DNA from: Gracilimonas tropica DSM 19535
GTDB lineage: Bacteria; Bacteroidota; Rhodothermia; Balneolales; Balneolaceae
Direction of reading: 5' to 3'
DNA: 64,000 nt
Assembly (NCBI RefSeq): GCF_000375425.1
Contig: NZ_AQXG01000006.1
Coordinates: 78,123-142,122, forward strand
Made by a program: the position numbers and the translations under genes. Of the stretch, positions 36,296 to 46,179 are shown piece by piece. Below the pieces are notes generated by a model, which was given only the letters and a program-made list of their open reading frames with translations, searched no databases and was not told the origin of the DNA. Numbering within the stretch: the first letter of the stretch is position 1; the number at the start of each line of letters is the position of its first letter.

Positions 36296-37348
36296 TCAAA
36301 AGTAATCAAATAACCTTCTTGCCGTACAGTCTGCGATGATCTTAGCCCCTTGTTCATCAGGATGTGAATCCCCTGGAATGGTAATGGACTGAAGCCCGCC
36401 TTTTGCCACTGAATCTACGCAAGCGGTATTATCAAAAAAATGGAACTTTCCCTTTTCATTCTTCAACCACTCATAAAGCCGGTATGTATGCTCAGGTGGG
36501 TTTTTCATTGAAAAGTAGCCGGTAGTGGTAATGATTAGTTTGCAATTATTTGCAGTACACCAATCGTTTAATTTTTGAAGCAGTTCCTTTCCCAGACGCA
36601 GAGAGTAATCTGATTGGATTGTTAGTTCTCTCCATTCCGGGATCGCTACTTTTGACCTTTCAGGATCGAAATTGTTGGTTACATCTTCAAAATAGACCTT
36701 CGCCCATAATACTTTAACCAACAGATTAAACATGTGGGAATGGGCCTGCAGAGCCTGATACCAAGCTTGTTTGCCTAAACTGAACATCCACTCCCGAGGC
36801 TCCCATCGCTGACTTTTAATAACTGAGCTATCCTGTAAGACATATAAATTCTTAGACAGAGCCCGCTCAAGGTCTTCCGTATTCAAAAAATAAACAAGAT
36901 AGTCGGGATCAATATCTGCTCCATAAGCTTTCAACCAACCGGGCCAATCTGCCAAACCTGATCCTCCAATGCCGGCATTCAGAATTTGTATTGAGTCTTT
37001 TCCGGTGTTATCTAATTTTTCCTGAAGTATATTCAGATAGGTATCAGGTTGATCCAACAGCAAACCAAATGTAAACGAGTCTCCAATTGCTAAAACCCTC
37101 TTCTTTTGATGATCCGGTTCAGCACCCCTTAGTCTATTTGAGTTTATCGAATATGTTGCTTTTCGTTCTCCAAATTCCTGAAACGCTTCCGTATTGGCCG
37201 AATTCATCATGAAACCTTCAGGATGCATCTCCAGCCATGTGACCATCCTGTCCTGGGGATAGAAAACCCTGATGAAAACCTCTGCAACCATCAAGCCGAT
37301 GGCTAAGCCAAACAGCACCAACAGGGTATTTAATAAGGATTTTTTCAA
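36296..37348 (-). CDS. Membrane-anchored SGNH-fold hydrolase
   Basis: 350 aa. An N-terminal membrane anchor (LLVLFGLAIGLMVAEVFI) precedes the SGNH catalytic serine motif IGDSFTFGLLLDQPD (about residue 93). The C-terminal GDSHPDEQGAK supplies the Asp and His of the triad. Relatives are esterases or O-acetyl-transfer enzymes of the AlgX/SGNH type, which often modify envelope polysaccharides. The gene lies 16 bp after ribE and may share its transcript, though no riboflavin role is implied. It converges with lptD with 2 bp between stops. Confidence 0.8.
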   Translation of the reverse strand: MKKSLLNTLLVLFGLAIGLMVAEVFIRVFYPQDRMVTWLEMHPEGFMMNSANTEAFQEFGERKATYSINSNRLRGAEPDHQKKRVLAIGDSFTFGLLLDQPDTYLNILQEKLDNTGKDSIQILNAGIGGSGLADWPGWLKAYGADIDPDYLVYFLNTEDLERALSKNLYVLQDSSVIKSQRWEPREWMFSLGKQAWYQALQAHSHMFNLLVKVLWAKVYFEDVTNNFDPERSKVAIPEWRELTIQSDYSLRLGKELLQKLNDWCTANNCKLIITTTGYFSMKNPPEHTYRLYEWLKNEKGKFHFFDNTACVDSVAKGGLQSITIPGDSHPDEQGAKIIADCTARRLFDYF

Positions 37349-37364
37349 AATATAAAACTTCCGG

Positions 37365-37970
37365 CTACAGGGAATCCCGACCTATTTTAGCTAAGTATTT
37401 TACCACGTATTTCCCAATCACATCAAATTCCAGGTTCACCTTATCGCCCTCACTCTTATGCTTTAAATTGGTGTGATCCCAGGTGTAGGGGATGATCGCA
37501 ACCGTGAAAACATTTTTCTGTTCCCGGGCAACGGTGAGACTTATGCCTTCCATAGTAACACTCCCCCGGCCCACGATCATATCCGTGAATTCCTCAGGAA
37601 ATTGTACCGAAATAAGCCATCCCGTTTCCTCTTTTTTGATATCGGTTATGGTTCCCGTTGTATCTACATGCCCTTGCACGAGATGACCTTCTATTCCCTT
37701 CTGCAAGGTCAGGGAGCGTTCTAAATTCACAGGGCTTTTTTCTTTAAGCTCCCCAATGGAAGTCTTTCGAAGAGTTTCCTCAACCGCCTGAACCGTAAAG
37801 GAATCATCATCAAATTCGGTCACGGTTAAACAGACGCCATTCACCGCAATACTTTCATCAACATGACAAGTACCGGAGAAAGAGCATGCGATCCTAAGTT
37901 CCTTTCCTCCACCATTCAGGGAGTTTACTGACTTTACGGTTCCGATTTCCTGCACAATTCCTGTAAACAT
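37365..37970 (-). CDS. ribE: Riboflavin synthase alpha chain
   Basis: 201 aa with two lumazine-binding repeats. The first opens MFTGIVQEIGTV and has the SIAVNGVCLTV block; the second has GRGSVTMEGISLTV. The enzyme dismutates two 6,7-dimethyl-8-ribityllumazine molecules into riboflavin. It follows ribD by 4 bp, so both are one unit. No ribH appears nearby. Confidence 0.95.
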   Translation of the reverse strand: MFTGIVQEIGTVKSVNSLNGGGKELRIACSFSGTCHVDESIAVNGVCLTVTEFDDDSFTVQAVEETLRKTSIGELKEKSPVNLERSLTLQKGIEGHLVQGHVDTTGTITDIKKEETGWLISVQFPEEFTDMIVGRGSVTMEGISLTVAREQKNVFTVAIIPYTWDHTNLKHKSEGDKVNLEFDVIGKYVVKYLAKIGRDSL

Positions 37971-37974
37971 AGTT

Positions 37975-39102
37975 TTAAAAATATCCGGTTAGTAAAATAT
38001 CCTCTCCCACCTGAGTCCAGCTCACCTCTTTAAGTTCGGCAATTTCTTTCATTCTATTAATGCCTATATTAATCAGTGAACGGGTGCCGGCTCCCAACAA
38101 CTTTGGAGCAATAAATAGTTCAAGTTTATCAACAAGGCCTTGTCTTAATAATGCCGAAGACAACTGCTGTCCTCCTTCTACCAACACAGAGGCAATCCCT
38201 TTTTCACCCAGAATTTTGAATGACTGCCGAAGGTCTGCATGTCCTTCAATTTTAGAAACCTGAATAATTTCTCCCCTAAAATAGTTTTGCTTCATGAGTT
38301 TCAACATGGGATCGGCATCTGTAGCAGAAGCTTCTTTATTCCATGTTATCACTTTGGTTTTTTCTTCAAACTTATCAGAAAAGAGATTTAGCTCTTTTGG
38401 AAGTTCATATGGCCCGTCGATCACGATCCGGTAAGGCTGTCGGCCTGAAACATGCCGAACCGTAAGAGATGGATTATCAACCATAGCGGTTGTCCTTCCC
38501 ACCAGCACGGCATCGTATTCTGCCCGCCACTTGTGAACCATTTTCCGGGATTGCTTGCCGGTGATCCACTGTGATTCTCCATCTGCTGCAGCAATATAGC
38601 CATCGGCCGTCTGAGCCACTTTCAAGGTTATGAAGGGCCGGCCAAACGTTTGATGGTGAATGAAGAATTCATTCAACTTTTCTGCTTCATTTTTGAGCAC
38701 ACCCGTTGTCACTTCAATCCCTTTATTTCGCAAATGCAAAATTCCCTGACCATCTACGGCCGGATTAGGATCTTGCATCGCAACTACTACTCTTTTTATG
38801 GGAAGCTGAGCCAACATGTGTGCACAAGGAGGGGTTTTTCCGTGGTGAGAACACGGCTCCAGAGTCACATAAACTTTAGCATTTTTAAGCTTTTCTTTTT
38901 CTTTTACAGATTCAACTGCATTCACTTCGGCATGAGCTTCCCCAAACTTTTTGTGATAACCACTGCCTATCAATTCTTCGTTCTCCGAAACGATCACACA
39001 GCCCACCATGGGATTGGGGGAAACCGCTCCCTTCCCTTTAGCAGCAAGCTTTAGTGCCTGTTGCATCCAGTATTCATCGGTATGAAGACGCTTGTCAGTC
39101 AT
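37975..39102 (-). CDS. ribD: Bifunctional riboflavin deaminase/reductase RibD
   Basis: 375 aa. The zinc deaminase has HAEVNAVES (His57) and LEPCSHHGKTPPC (Cys84, Cys93). The reductase half follows, with VALKVAQTADG-like LKVAQTADGYIA and LVEGGQQLSSALL. It converts the pyrimidine intermediate to the ribitylamino form. It is the first gene of ribD-ribE, and no FMN riboswitch is visible in the 104 bp upstream, which holds only the ppiD terminator. Confidence 0.95.
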   Translation of the reverse strand: MTDKRLHTDEYWMQQALKLAAKGKGAVSPNPMVGCVIVSENEELIGSGYHKKFGEAHAEVNAVESVKEKEKLKNAKVYVTLEPCSHHGKTPPCAHMLAQLPIKRVVVAMQDPNPAVDGQGILHLRNKGIEVTTGVLKNEAEKLNEFFIHHQTFGRPFITLKVAQTADGYIAAADGESQWITGKQSRKMVHKWRAEYDAVLVGRTTAMVDNPSLTVRHVSGRQPYRIVIDGPYELPKELNLFSDKFEEKTKVITWNKEASATDADPMLKLMKQNYFRGEIIQVSKIEGHADLRQSFKILGEKGIASVLVEGGQQLSSALLRQGLVDKLELFIAPKLLGAGTRSLINIGINRMKEIAELKEVSWTQVGEDILLTGYF

Positions 39103-39152
39103 AGCAGAATCTAACGGTGTTTAGCAAAATTGAATTGAACCTGTTTGAAAAC

Positions 39153-39183
39153 AAAAAAGGGGTGAGAATCGACTCACCCCTTT
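39153..39183 (-). terminator. Intrinsic terminator of the ppiD gene
   Basis: Perfect 11-bp stem AAAGGGGTGAG / CTCACCCCTTT with a 6-nt loop. The T-run is on the minus strand, just past the ppiD stop. Confidence 0.87.
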
Positions 39184-39206
39184 CAAATATCAAATAAATA
39201 AATGTA

Positions 39207-40979
39207 TCAGCGGAGTAATCGAGATCTGTTGTCTACAATATCAGCTCCTTCACGAAGCTCTTCTAACCATACAGAAGTAAACTCCTGTACTTTTTGCTGC
39301 TCCAGTCTTTGTCGAATTTGTTGTCGCTGTTGTGCCGTTAAGTTAGCCAGATCGGCTTCAGTCCTGTCAGCGACTTCTACCACAAAAGAGGCGCTGTTGC
39401 CTGTGATAGCTCCGGATGTTGCGCCCTCATCAAGTGAAAAGATCGCGCCAATCACTTTCGGTTCTCGTCCGGCTCCGGGAATTACCGTAGCACTTGCACT
39501 CAAACCACTTGCACTTTGAATCTCTTTTTCTGCGGCTTCCGCTATAGCATTCAAAGTTTGGTTTTGAGCAACCAGATCTTTTACGCGCTGTGAAGTAAGC
39601 TCTTTGCGGCGCTCTATCTTCACCATATTTTCGACCTGTGACCGAACTTCCTCAAACGGACGGAAACCTTCAGGGGTAACTTCTATGACCTCAACGACCA
39701 CAAAATCAGAGCTCAGTTCAATGATATCAGAAATATCTCCTTCATCAGCTGTTTCCAGGAAATTCATGATCTGTTGGCTGCTTCCCAAACCGGAAATAAA
39801 ACTGTTCCCTTTAGTAGCAAAAGCTTCTTTTACTTGCAGGCCACGGGTTTCTGCTTCTTCATCGAAGCTGCTTTCTTCGGAGGCAAAAAACTCGAAATCA
39901 GCGGCCCGATCATTAGCTTCATCTATGGTAGCAGGCAAGGCCTGAATGTTATAACTCATGATCTGGAACTTAATCTCGTTTCCTTGTTCTGCTTCTTTCT
40001 TTAGGATAGCGGCTTGATTAGCGGTCAGGATCACTTCAGAGACTTCACCCACTTCCAGATCCGCAACCGGCTGGTATTCTTCCCGAATATCTTCTACCGG
40101 CACAAAAGCAGACCGATATGCCGTTGAAGACCCCTGACGAGACAGAAACAAGGAATCATTTTCGGCCTGGGCAAAAGCATCGCGAAGCTCACGAACATCT
40201 TCAATGATCTGAGCCGTATCCTGCGCAGTTGGCAGTTTGCTGAAGGTAACGTACCGAATTCGGTAGCTTTCATCGCGACTGTAACGATCTTTATTGTTAT
40301 TGTAATAGCTTCGCAGATCACTATCTGAGATCTCCAACTCATCCTCACTCACATCACTATATGGAAAACGAATGAAATTAATGTTGGCTGAAGTATTATT
40401 TCGGATGTATTCGTCCTCAACTTCACTTTCAGTAACCTGTAACCCGGACGAGATGTAGTTGTTCAGCTTTTGCTGACGTCGTTGCTCACGGAGCTGCATC
40501 TCAAGTGCGATGGCTTGTTGTGAAAACTCGTTAGATGAAAGCACTTGTTGAATGGCCGCCCGATCGATGGTTCCATCTTCCCGGGTAAAGTTTTGACGAA
40601 TCACCGGGGCAGGATTATCACCATAAACCATATCCAGCACTTCTTTGTCAGAAACGGTGATGCCCAAATCTTCCATCTTTTGCTCCAGCAAACGGGAATT
40701 CACCAATTCATCCCATGCCTGAGTTTCATAATAGGCGCGCATTTCCGGGGTTACCGAACTGCCGGTTTGCTGGCTGTATGCCGTTGTATAATATTGAACG
40801 CGTTGTTGATATTCTTCATTGGTTATTTTTTCACCATTTACAGATCCCAGAGCATTCGGTCCGGCTTGGATAGCTCCAAAAAAATCAACATCTGATAAAA
40901 CCCATAAAAGGCCAAAAGAAACGATCAGCAGCCATAAAATGGCACTGGTACTGTTTCTCATTTTTTCCATTACACCCAT
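39207..40979 (-). CDS. ppiD: PpiD-like periplasmic peptidyl-prolyl isomerase/chaperone
   Basis: 590 aa. A single N-terminal membrane anchor (ILWLLIVSFGLLWVLSDV) leads into a SurA-type helical domain with NGEKITNEEYQQRV and WDELVNSRLLEQKM. A parvulin-like region (about 350-470) follows, then a C-terminal helical part. In E. coli PpiD sits beside SecYEG and helps newly exported proteins fold. The gene is flanked by its own terminator and by a 137-bp gap to mlaD, so it is probably monocistronic. Confidence 0.85.
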   Translation of the reverse strand: MGVMEKMRNSTSAILWLLIVSFGLLWVLSDVDFFGAIQAGPNALGSVNGEKITNEEYQQRVQYYTTAYSQQTGSSVTPEMRAYYETQAWDELVNSRLLEQKMEDLGITVSDKEVLDMVYGDNPAPVIRQNFTREDGTIDRAAIQQVLSSNEFSQQAIALEMQLREQRRQQKLNNYISSGLQVTESEVEDEYIRNNTSANINFIRFPYSDVSEDELEISDSDLRSYYNNNKDRYSRDESYRIRYVTFSKLPTAQDTAQIIEDVRELRDAFAQAENDSLFLSRQGSSTAYRSAFVPVEDIREEYQPVADLEVGEVSEVILTANQAAILKKEAEQGNEIKFQIMSYNIQALPATIDEANDRAADFEFFASEESSFDEEAETRGLQVKEAFATKGNSFISGLGSSQQIMNFLETADEGDISDIIELSSDFVVVEVIEVTPEGFRPFEEVRSQVENMVKIERRKELTSQRVKDLVAQNQTLNAIAEAAEKEIQSASGLSASATVIPGAGREPKVIGAIFSLDEGATSGAITGNSASFVVEVADRTEADLANLTAQQRQQIRQRLEQQKVQEFTSVWLEELREGADIVDNRSRLLR

Positions 40980-41116
40980 AAAAGGTTACCTCTAAAAAAA
41001 CATTATTTAATTGCGATTTGGATACCGATAAGGGCTTTTTAGCCTAAGTCGGTAAGCTTGGAAATATAAGTGAATACCCAAGGAATTGAAAGCAAATTAC
41101 GATGTGTTTTCGGAAG

Positions 41117-42049
41117 CTAAAATATCTCAACCAAACGCATGTGCTTCAGGTATTGTCCGGGATTCTCATTTATATTCTTGATCAGCTGATTTAAATTTAC
41201 GGACAAGCTGTCAATATTATTATAGAGCGAAGGATCGTTCACCATTCTTCCTAATGTGCCTTCTCCGTTATTGATCTTAATCAGCACTTCATTGAGCGTC
41301 AAATTTGTCTCATTCAATCCACTACTTAACGTATCCAGTTTGGCACTTGCAGCCTCAAGATTATTGATAAGTGCAGTCAGCGATTCTTTATTTTCCGAGC
41401 TTAGATCACTGATGTTCTCCATCGTTTTTTTAGCGTCCATGATCATTGAATCCAGATCGCTCTGCCGTGCCTGTATAAGCTGATCGAGAGAGCCGGTGGT
41501 ATTTTTCAGATTCCCCAGAATGTCTGAAATATTTTCTTTGTTTTCAGAATCCAGGGTTTCGTTCAGGCTGGTCACCAGCTTTTCTACTCCGCGAATGGAA
41601 GCGGAAATATCAGAACTCAGTTTTTCACCTTCCTCAGCAAAAGTATCCATGACCCCTTGCTCGAACACTCCTTTAATATGCCCCTGGTCTCCTACCAATT
41701 CTTCAGAATCAGATTTTTGGATCTCAATGAACTTTCCTCCTAAAACACCGCTCGATTTTAAAATGGCTATCGACCCTTTTGGGATGTTATAGCCTTCCTC
41801 TATATTCATAGTTACCAATGTAGAGTCCGTCTCAAGCAGCTCCATTTCCTTGACCGTTCCAATTTTGAAGCCGCGGATGTTAACAACATTACCGGGAATC
41901 AACCCATACACCTGATCAAACTTTGTATAAATGGTCGTGGATGAACGAAATAAAGGAATGTCCTTCATAATATTGTATCCTATAAAAGCGACTATAGTAG
42001 CCACTAATACGGTGATACCAATTTTCAGTTCATTCGATACTTTTGCCAA
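41117..42049 (-). CDS. mlaD: MlaD/MCE family lipid-transport protein
   Basis: 310 aa. An N-terminal membrane helix (IGITVLVATIVAFIGYNIM) precedes one MCE domain, with GLIPGNVVNIRGFKIGTV at about residues 50-67. A long coiled-coil tail, rich in N, L and S, spans the periplasm. MCE rings carry phospholipids between inner and outer membrane. It is the third gene of mlaE-mlaF-mlaD, 21 bp after the ATPase. Confidence 0.9.
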   Translation of the reverse strand: MAKVSNELKIGITVLVATIVAFIGYNIMKDIPLFRSSTTIYTKFDQVYGLIPGNVVNIRGFKIGTVKEMELLETDSTLVTMNIEEGYNIPKGSIAILKSSGVLGGKFIEIQKSDSEELVGDQGHIKGVFEQGVMDTFAEEGEKLSSDISASIRGVEKLVTSLNETLDSENKENISDILGNLKNTTGSLDQLIQARQSDLDSMIMDAKKTMENISDLSSENKESLTALINNLEAASAKLDTLSSGLNETNLTLNEVLIKINNGEGTLGRMVNDPSLYNNIDSLSVNLNQLIKNINENPGQYLKHMRLVEIF

Positions 42050-42070
42050 AACTATTCTCCTTTCGGGTTT

Positions 42071-42808
42071 TTAATTTATTTGATACTCGCTGGCTTTAAT
42101 AAAATCGAGCAGATTTTGATTCTCACTGTGTTTCATGTCCTTGGTATTACCGAACCAACTCAATTTTTGGTCATCTAAAAAGGCCACCTTGTCCGATACT
42201 TCTAACACACTGTGCATATCGTGCGTGATCACCACAGATGTAATATCAAGATTATCTCCCATAGTCACGATAAGCTCATTGATCTCATCTGATGTCTTGG
42301 GATCCAGGCCCGAGGTTGGTTCATCATATAAAAGGTAATCCGGCTGCAAAATAATGGCTCTTGCCAAACCTACTCTTTTTCTCATTCCCCCGGATAATTC
42401 CGAAGTGGATTTCTCTGCTGCATTTTCCAGGTTCACCATACTCAGGGCTTCGTGCACATTGTGTTCAATTTCTTCTTCCGTTTGCTCCGTGAAATAACGG
42501 AGTGGAAAGGCAACGTTCTCGAAGGTACTGATTGAATCGAATAACGCCCCGCCCTGAAACAAAATTCCGAAGCGCTGACGCACTTTTCTGAGTGCCGTGT
42601 AACTAAGATCGAAAACATTCTCTCCGTCGATCAGCACTTCACCTGCATCAGGATAAAGTAGAGCATTTAGATGCTTCAGCAATACAGACTTTCCGCATCC
42701 TGAGCGCCCGATCACAGCGGTGGTTTCACCATCTTCAATGGTAAAATTGACATCTTCCCAAACCAGAAGATTTCCGAAACTCTTCGTCAGATTTTTGATC
42801 TCTATCAT
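42071..42808 (-). CDS. mlaF: ABC transporter ATPase MlaF-like
   Basis: 245 aa. Walker A GRSGCGKSVLLKHL, signature LSGGMRKRVGLARAI, Walker B YLLYDEPTSGLD and the His switch VITHD are intact. The MRKRVGLARA wording and the partner genes define the Mla/Ttg2A class, which powers lipid trafficking. It starts 3 bp after mlaE. Confidence 0.94.
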   Translation of the reverse strand: MIEIKNLTKSFGNLLVWEDVNFTIEDGETTAVIGRSGCGKSVLLKHLNALLYPDAGEVLIDGENVFDLSYTALRKVRQRFGILFQGGALFDSISTFENVAFPLRYFTEQTEEEIEHNVHEALSMVNLENAAEKSTSELSGGMRKRVGLARAIILQPDYLLYDEPTSGLDPKTSDEINELIVTMGDNLDITSVVITHDMHSVLEVSDKVAFLDDQKLSWFGNTKDMKHSENQNLLDFIKASEYQIN

Positions 42809-42811
42809 GAA

Positions 42812-43570
42812 TTACAACAATATTGCAGCTAATGTAAAATCAGCTAAAAGCACAAAGATACAACTTAATACGGTGGCTTGTGTAGTGGCATTTCCCACCC
42901 CTTCAGCTCCTCCAAAAGCATAATAGCCTTTAAAACAGGAAATTGAGGTGATCACAAACCCAAATACCACAGATTTGATCAGTCCAAATATTATGTCAGA
43001 TTCAAAGAAAAAAGCCCGGGCACCCTCCATGAATTCGGCTGCAGGCAAGATACCGTCTAATGCACCGGCTGTAACTCCTCCGATAATACCAAATATGGCC
43101 GCGGTGGTATATAGAACCGGAAACATGAGAATGCCGGCCAAAATACGGGGCACCACTAAAAAGGAAACGGAATTAAAACCCATGGATTCCAGCGCATCAA
43201 TCTGCTCACTTACACGCATGGTCCCAAGTTCGGTGGATATCCTTGCGCCAACTTTACCGGCCAAAACCAGCGCACTGATAACCGCTGCCAATTCAATGAC
43301 AATGGATTGCGCTACGATAGAGCCAATAATGGTACTTGGATAAATGTCAGTATCGAGCTGGTAGGCCGTTTGAAGTGTGAGTACAGCTCCCGTAAAGATC
43401 CCCACCAAAAATATAATAGGTATAGACTCATACCCGACCTTAACAAATTCCTGAAAAAGATTTTTGCGGTAGGTACTTAACTCTGTTGATGAACGTAAAG
43501 CCTGATATAACAATTGAGCATAGTGGCCGAATTGGCGTAAGCCGGCCGCTCCTGGAAAACTGGTATTCAT
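42812..43570 (-). CDS. mlaE: ABC transporter permease MlaE-like
   Basis: 252 aa with about five or six hydrophobic helices, the MlaE/DUF140 permease family. GARISTELGTMRVSEQIDAL, with the conserved ELGTM.V.EQIDAL wording, is diagnostic. It is the first gene of mlaE-mlaF-mlaD; no mlaB or mlaC follows, as is common outside Proteobacteria. The divergent porQ starts about 90 bp away. Confidence 0.92.
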   Translation of the reverse strand: MNTSFPGAAGLRQFGHYAQLLYQALRSSTELSTYRKNLFQEFVKVGYESIPIIFLVGIFTGAVLTLQTAYQLDTDIYPSTIIGSIVAQSIVIELAAVISALVLAGKVGARISTELGTMRVSEQIDALESMGFNSVSFLVVPRILAGILMFPVLYTTAAIFGIIGGVTAGALDGILPAAEFMEGARAFFFESDIIFGLIKSVVFGFVITSISCFKGYYAFGGAEGVGNATTQATVLSCIFVLLADFTLAAILL

Positions 43571-43659
43571 TTCTTAATCAATATTCTTGACGTATTGCCG
43601 AAGCATTTGATTATATTACAAAACATTTTCACCAATTGTGATTTCTAATTCGTTAAATA

Positions 43660-44640
43660 ATGGCACGAGCTGTTTTTTCTGTGTTTTTAGTTTTGATGTT
43701 CGCTGAGTGCTCTTATGCCCAATCTGCAAGCTCCAGTATTTTTCGGTTCCTGGAGGTTACACCAACAGCCCGAACGGCTGCTTTGGGCGGAAGCCACACC
43801 GGACTTTATGATGCCGACTTCAGCCTTATCAATATAAATCCGGCGTATTTGAATTCAAATGCTTCCGGCTCCATATCGGCCTCTTTCATGAATTTTTTAG
43901 GCGGAGCAAATATGGGCTTTACCAGCGGAGCTTATCATTTTGAGAATATTGGCACTTTTGCTGCGAGCATTCGTTTTATGGGATACGGAGAGTTTGACCG
44001 CCTCGATGAAGATGGAAATCAAACGGGCACTTTCCGGGCTAATGATCTCGCACTTACCGGGGCATACAGCCTGCCTGTCACAAACAAAATTTATGCAGGA
44101 GCCGGGTTCGATATCATTCACTCTTCCTACGCGGAATATAAATCTACCGCGCTGGCTCTTACGGGTGGTGTATTTTACCAAGATACAACCAACCATTTTA
44201 GCGCCGGAATAGCCATTCGAAATTTTGGCGGCCAACTTTATGCTTTTGATGATCGCAGAGAACCTCTGCCCCTGGATATTTCAGCCGGTATCACTAAAAA
44301 GCCGGAAGCTTTCCCCTTTCAACTCAGTTTGACGATTAGACGTCTTACAGATTGGGATCTGCGTGTATTTGGAGAATCAGGGAAGCCTTCTTTTTTCAAC
44401 AACATTATGCGCCATGTGTTTTTTGGAGGAGAAACCTACTTAGGCGACTCGGTTGCCCTCAGGTTAGGATATGATCACTACCTCCATGAACAAGCCAAGA
44501 CCGGGAGTGATTTTGACCTTGCCGGAATATCAATCGGTATAGGCTTTACGGTCAGGAATATTACTTTTGATTTCAGTAGAAACTCTTACAGCAAGTTAGG
44601 TGGATTAACCCGCTTAAGCATCAAAACAAATTTACTTTAA
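43660..44640 (+). CDS. porQ: Type IX secretion system protein PorQ
   Basis: 326 aa outer-membrane beta-barrel of the PorV/PorQ family with a signal peptide (ends near SYAQS). The diagnostic opening FRFLEVTPTARTAALGG is followed by NINPAYL near residue 58, and by regular amphipathic strands to the end. PorQ belongs to the T9SS attachment apparatus in Bacteroidota, which exports and anchors CTD-bearing proteins. No other T9SS gene is in view. aroC follows 32 bp later. Confidence 0.87.
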   Translation: MARAVFSVFLVLMFAECSYAQSASSSIFRFLEVTPTARTAALGGSHTGLYDADFSLININPAYLNSNASGSISASFMNFLGGANMGFTSGAYHFENIGTFAASIRFMGYGEFDRLDEDGNQTGTFRANDLALTGAYSLPVTNKIYAGAGFDIIHSSYAEYKSTALALTGGVFYQDTTNHFSAGIAIRNFGGQLYAFDDRREPLPLDISAGITKKPEAFPFQLSLTIRRLTDWDLRVFGESGKPSFFNNIMRHVFFGGETYLGDSVALRLGYDHYLHEQAKTGSDFDLAGISIGIGFTVRNITFDFSRNSYSKLGGLTRLSIKTNLL

Positions 44641-44672
44641 TAGCTATCACATACTTATAGCCTCTCAATTTT

Positions 44673-45848
44673 ATGATCAGATATATTACAGCCGGAGAAT
44701 CTCACGGACCACAATTAACAGGCATCGTTGAAGGAGTGCCGGCAGGACTGCCACTCAGTGAAGAAGAAATCGCCACGCATTTGATGCGCCGGCAGAAAGG
44801 ATATGGCCGTGGCGGAAGAATGGCTTTCGAGAAAGATTTTGCCACCATCACATCCGGCTTGCGCTTCGGAAAAACCATGGGCGGGCCAATCGCTATGAGT
44901 ATGCCAAACCGTGCTTTCGAAAAAGATGACGCCGGCTGGCCAACCGTAATGAACAAAAAAGAAGAGGCTGAAGGCATTGAGAAGATCACCCTGCCCCGGC
45001 CCGGTCATGCAGACCTTGTAGGTGCTTTAAAATATTCCTTCGATGATATTCGTCCGGTCATTGAAAGATCGAGTGCCAGGGAAACAGCCATGCGGGTGGC
45101 TTGCTGCAGTGTAGCGCGTCAGTTTTTAAAATATTTTGGTGTTGAGATAGGCGGACATGTACTCCGTATAGGTTCCGTTGGATTTGAACATTGGGAGCAA
45201 GTTAGGACAATCGCAGATCCATTAGCCGCAAATGGAGCCGAAACGGTCTATAAAACCGCCGATAAATCTGATGTTCGCTGCCTGGATGAGGACCTTTCAG
45301 CTCAAATGAGAGAAGAGATCAAAATTCGCCGAAAAGAAGGATCATCGCTTGGGGGAATCTACGAGATTATTGTAACCGGATTACCTTCAGGGCTTGGAAG
45401 TTATGTACACTGGGACCGAAAACTAGACGGACTGATCGCCCAGGCTATCATGGGTACACAAGCCATGAAAGGGGTTGAGATCGGGCTTGGTTTTGAAGCA
45501 GGCCATAAACCCGGACATGAAGTTCATGACGAGATCACGCACGATGGCAAAGACTTCAAACGCAAAACAAACAGAATGGGAGGGATCGAAGGGGGTATGT
45601 CGACGGGTATGCCTTTGATCATCCGGGGAGTGATGAAACCTATTCCAACCATGTTGAATCCTTTGGGAACCGTTGATATGCATACAAAGAAGCCCTCAGA
45701 AACCCGGTACGAACGTTCCGATGTGTGTGCACTTCCCCGTGCAGTTGTAGTTGCTGAAAGCGTGATTGCACCTGTTCTGGCGAATGCTTTTTTAGAAAAA
45801 TTCGGTGGAGATTCCATGCAGGAGATTCAAGCTCATTTTAAAAAGTAA
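44673..45848 (+). CDS. aroC: Chorismate synthase
   Basis: 391 aa. GESHGPQLTGIVEGVPAG, RPGHADLVGALKY and the ERSSARETAMRVA block are the family's signatures; FMN-binding residues lie in these. It makes chorismate from EPSP, the last common step of aromatic amino-acid synthesis. Three small genes follow with gaps of 4 bp, 0 bp and an 8-bp overlap, so it leads a four-gene operon. Confidence 0.96.
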   Translation: MIRYITAGESHGPQLTGIVEGVPAGLPLSEEEIATHLMRRQKGYGRGGRMAFEKDFATITSGLRFGKTMGGPIAMSMPNRAFEKDDAGWPTVMNKKEEAEGIEKITLPRPGHADLVGALKYSFDDIRPVIERSSARETAMRVACCSVARQFLKYFGVEIGGHVLRIGSVGFEHWEQVRTIADPLAANGAETVYKTADKSDVRCLDEDLSAQMREEIKIRRKEGSSLGGIYEIIVTGLPSGLGSYVHWDRKLDGLIAQAIMGTQAMKGVEIGLGFEAGHKPGHEVHDEITHDGKDFKRKTNRMGGIEGGMSTGMPLIIRGVMKPIPTMLNPLGTVDMHTKKPSETRYERSDVCALPRAVVVAESVIAPVLANAFLEKFGGDSMQEIQAHFKK

Positions 45849-45852
45849 AACA

Positions 45853-46179
45853 ATGAACTCCCGTATCGCAACGTTGGCTAAAGCAGTAAAAGAGCATCCC
45901 AATGACTCTTTTTACAAGTTCACACTCGCACTTGAAATGTTAAAGATAAACGAACAACAGAAGGCACAGGTGCTTTTTGAGGCTATACGAGCGCAAGATC
46001 CCGCCTATGTTGGAGTTTATTACCATTTGGCCAAACTGTACACTGAACTGGGCGAGAACAAAAAGGCTCTTAGCACCTATAAAGAAGGAATTCGCATAGC
46101 CGAGGAGCAACAGGATATGCACACCAAATCTGAGCTTTCGGCAGCCTTAATGAATCTTGAAATCGAAATGGATGAGTAA
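45853..46179 (+). CDS. Small TPR-repeat protein
   Basis: 108 aa from the ATG at 45853, 4 bp after the aroC stop; a longer frame from 45805 overlaps aroC. It contains about two TPR-like helical pairs (PNDSFYKFTLALEMLKINEQ and VGVYYHLAKLYTELGENKKA). It probably works as a protein-binding adaptor in the cytoplasm. The partner is unknown. Confidence 0.8.
   Translation: MNSRIATLAKAVKEHPNDSFYKFTLALEMLKINEQQKAQVLFEAIRAQDPAYVGVYYHLAKLYTELGENKKALSTYKEGIRIAEEQQDMHTKSELSAALMNLEIEMDE

Noticed and set aside
41020..41052. Imperfect hairpin ACCGA...GGCTTTTTAGCC...TCGGT between mlaD and ppiD
   Set aside because: There is a four-base internal mismatch and no T-run in either direction.
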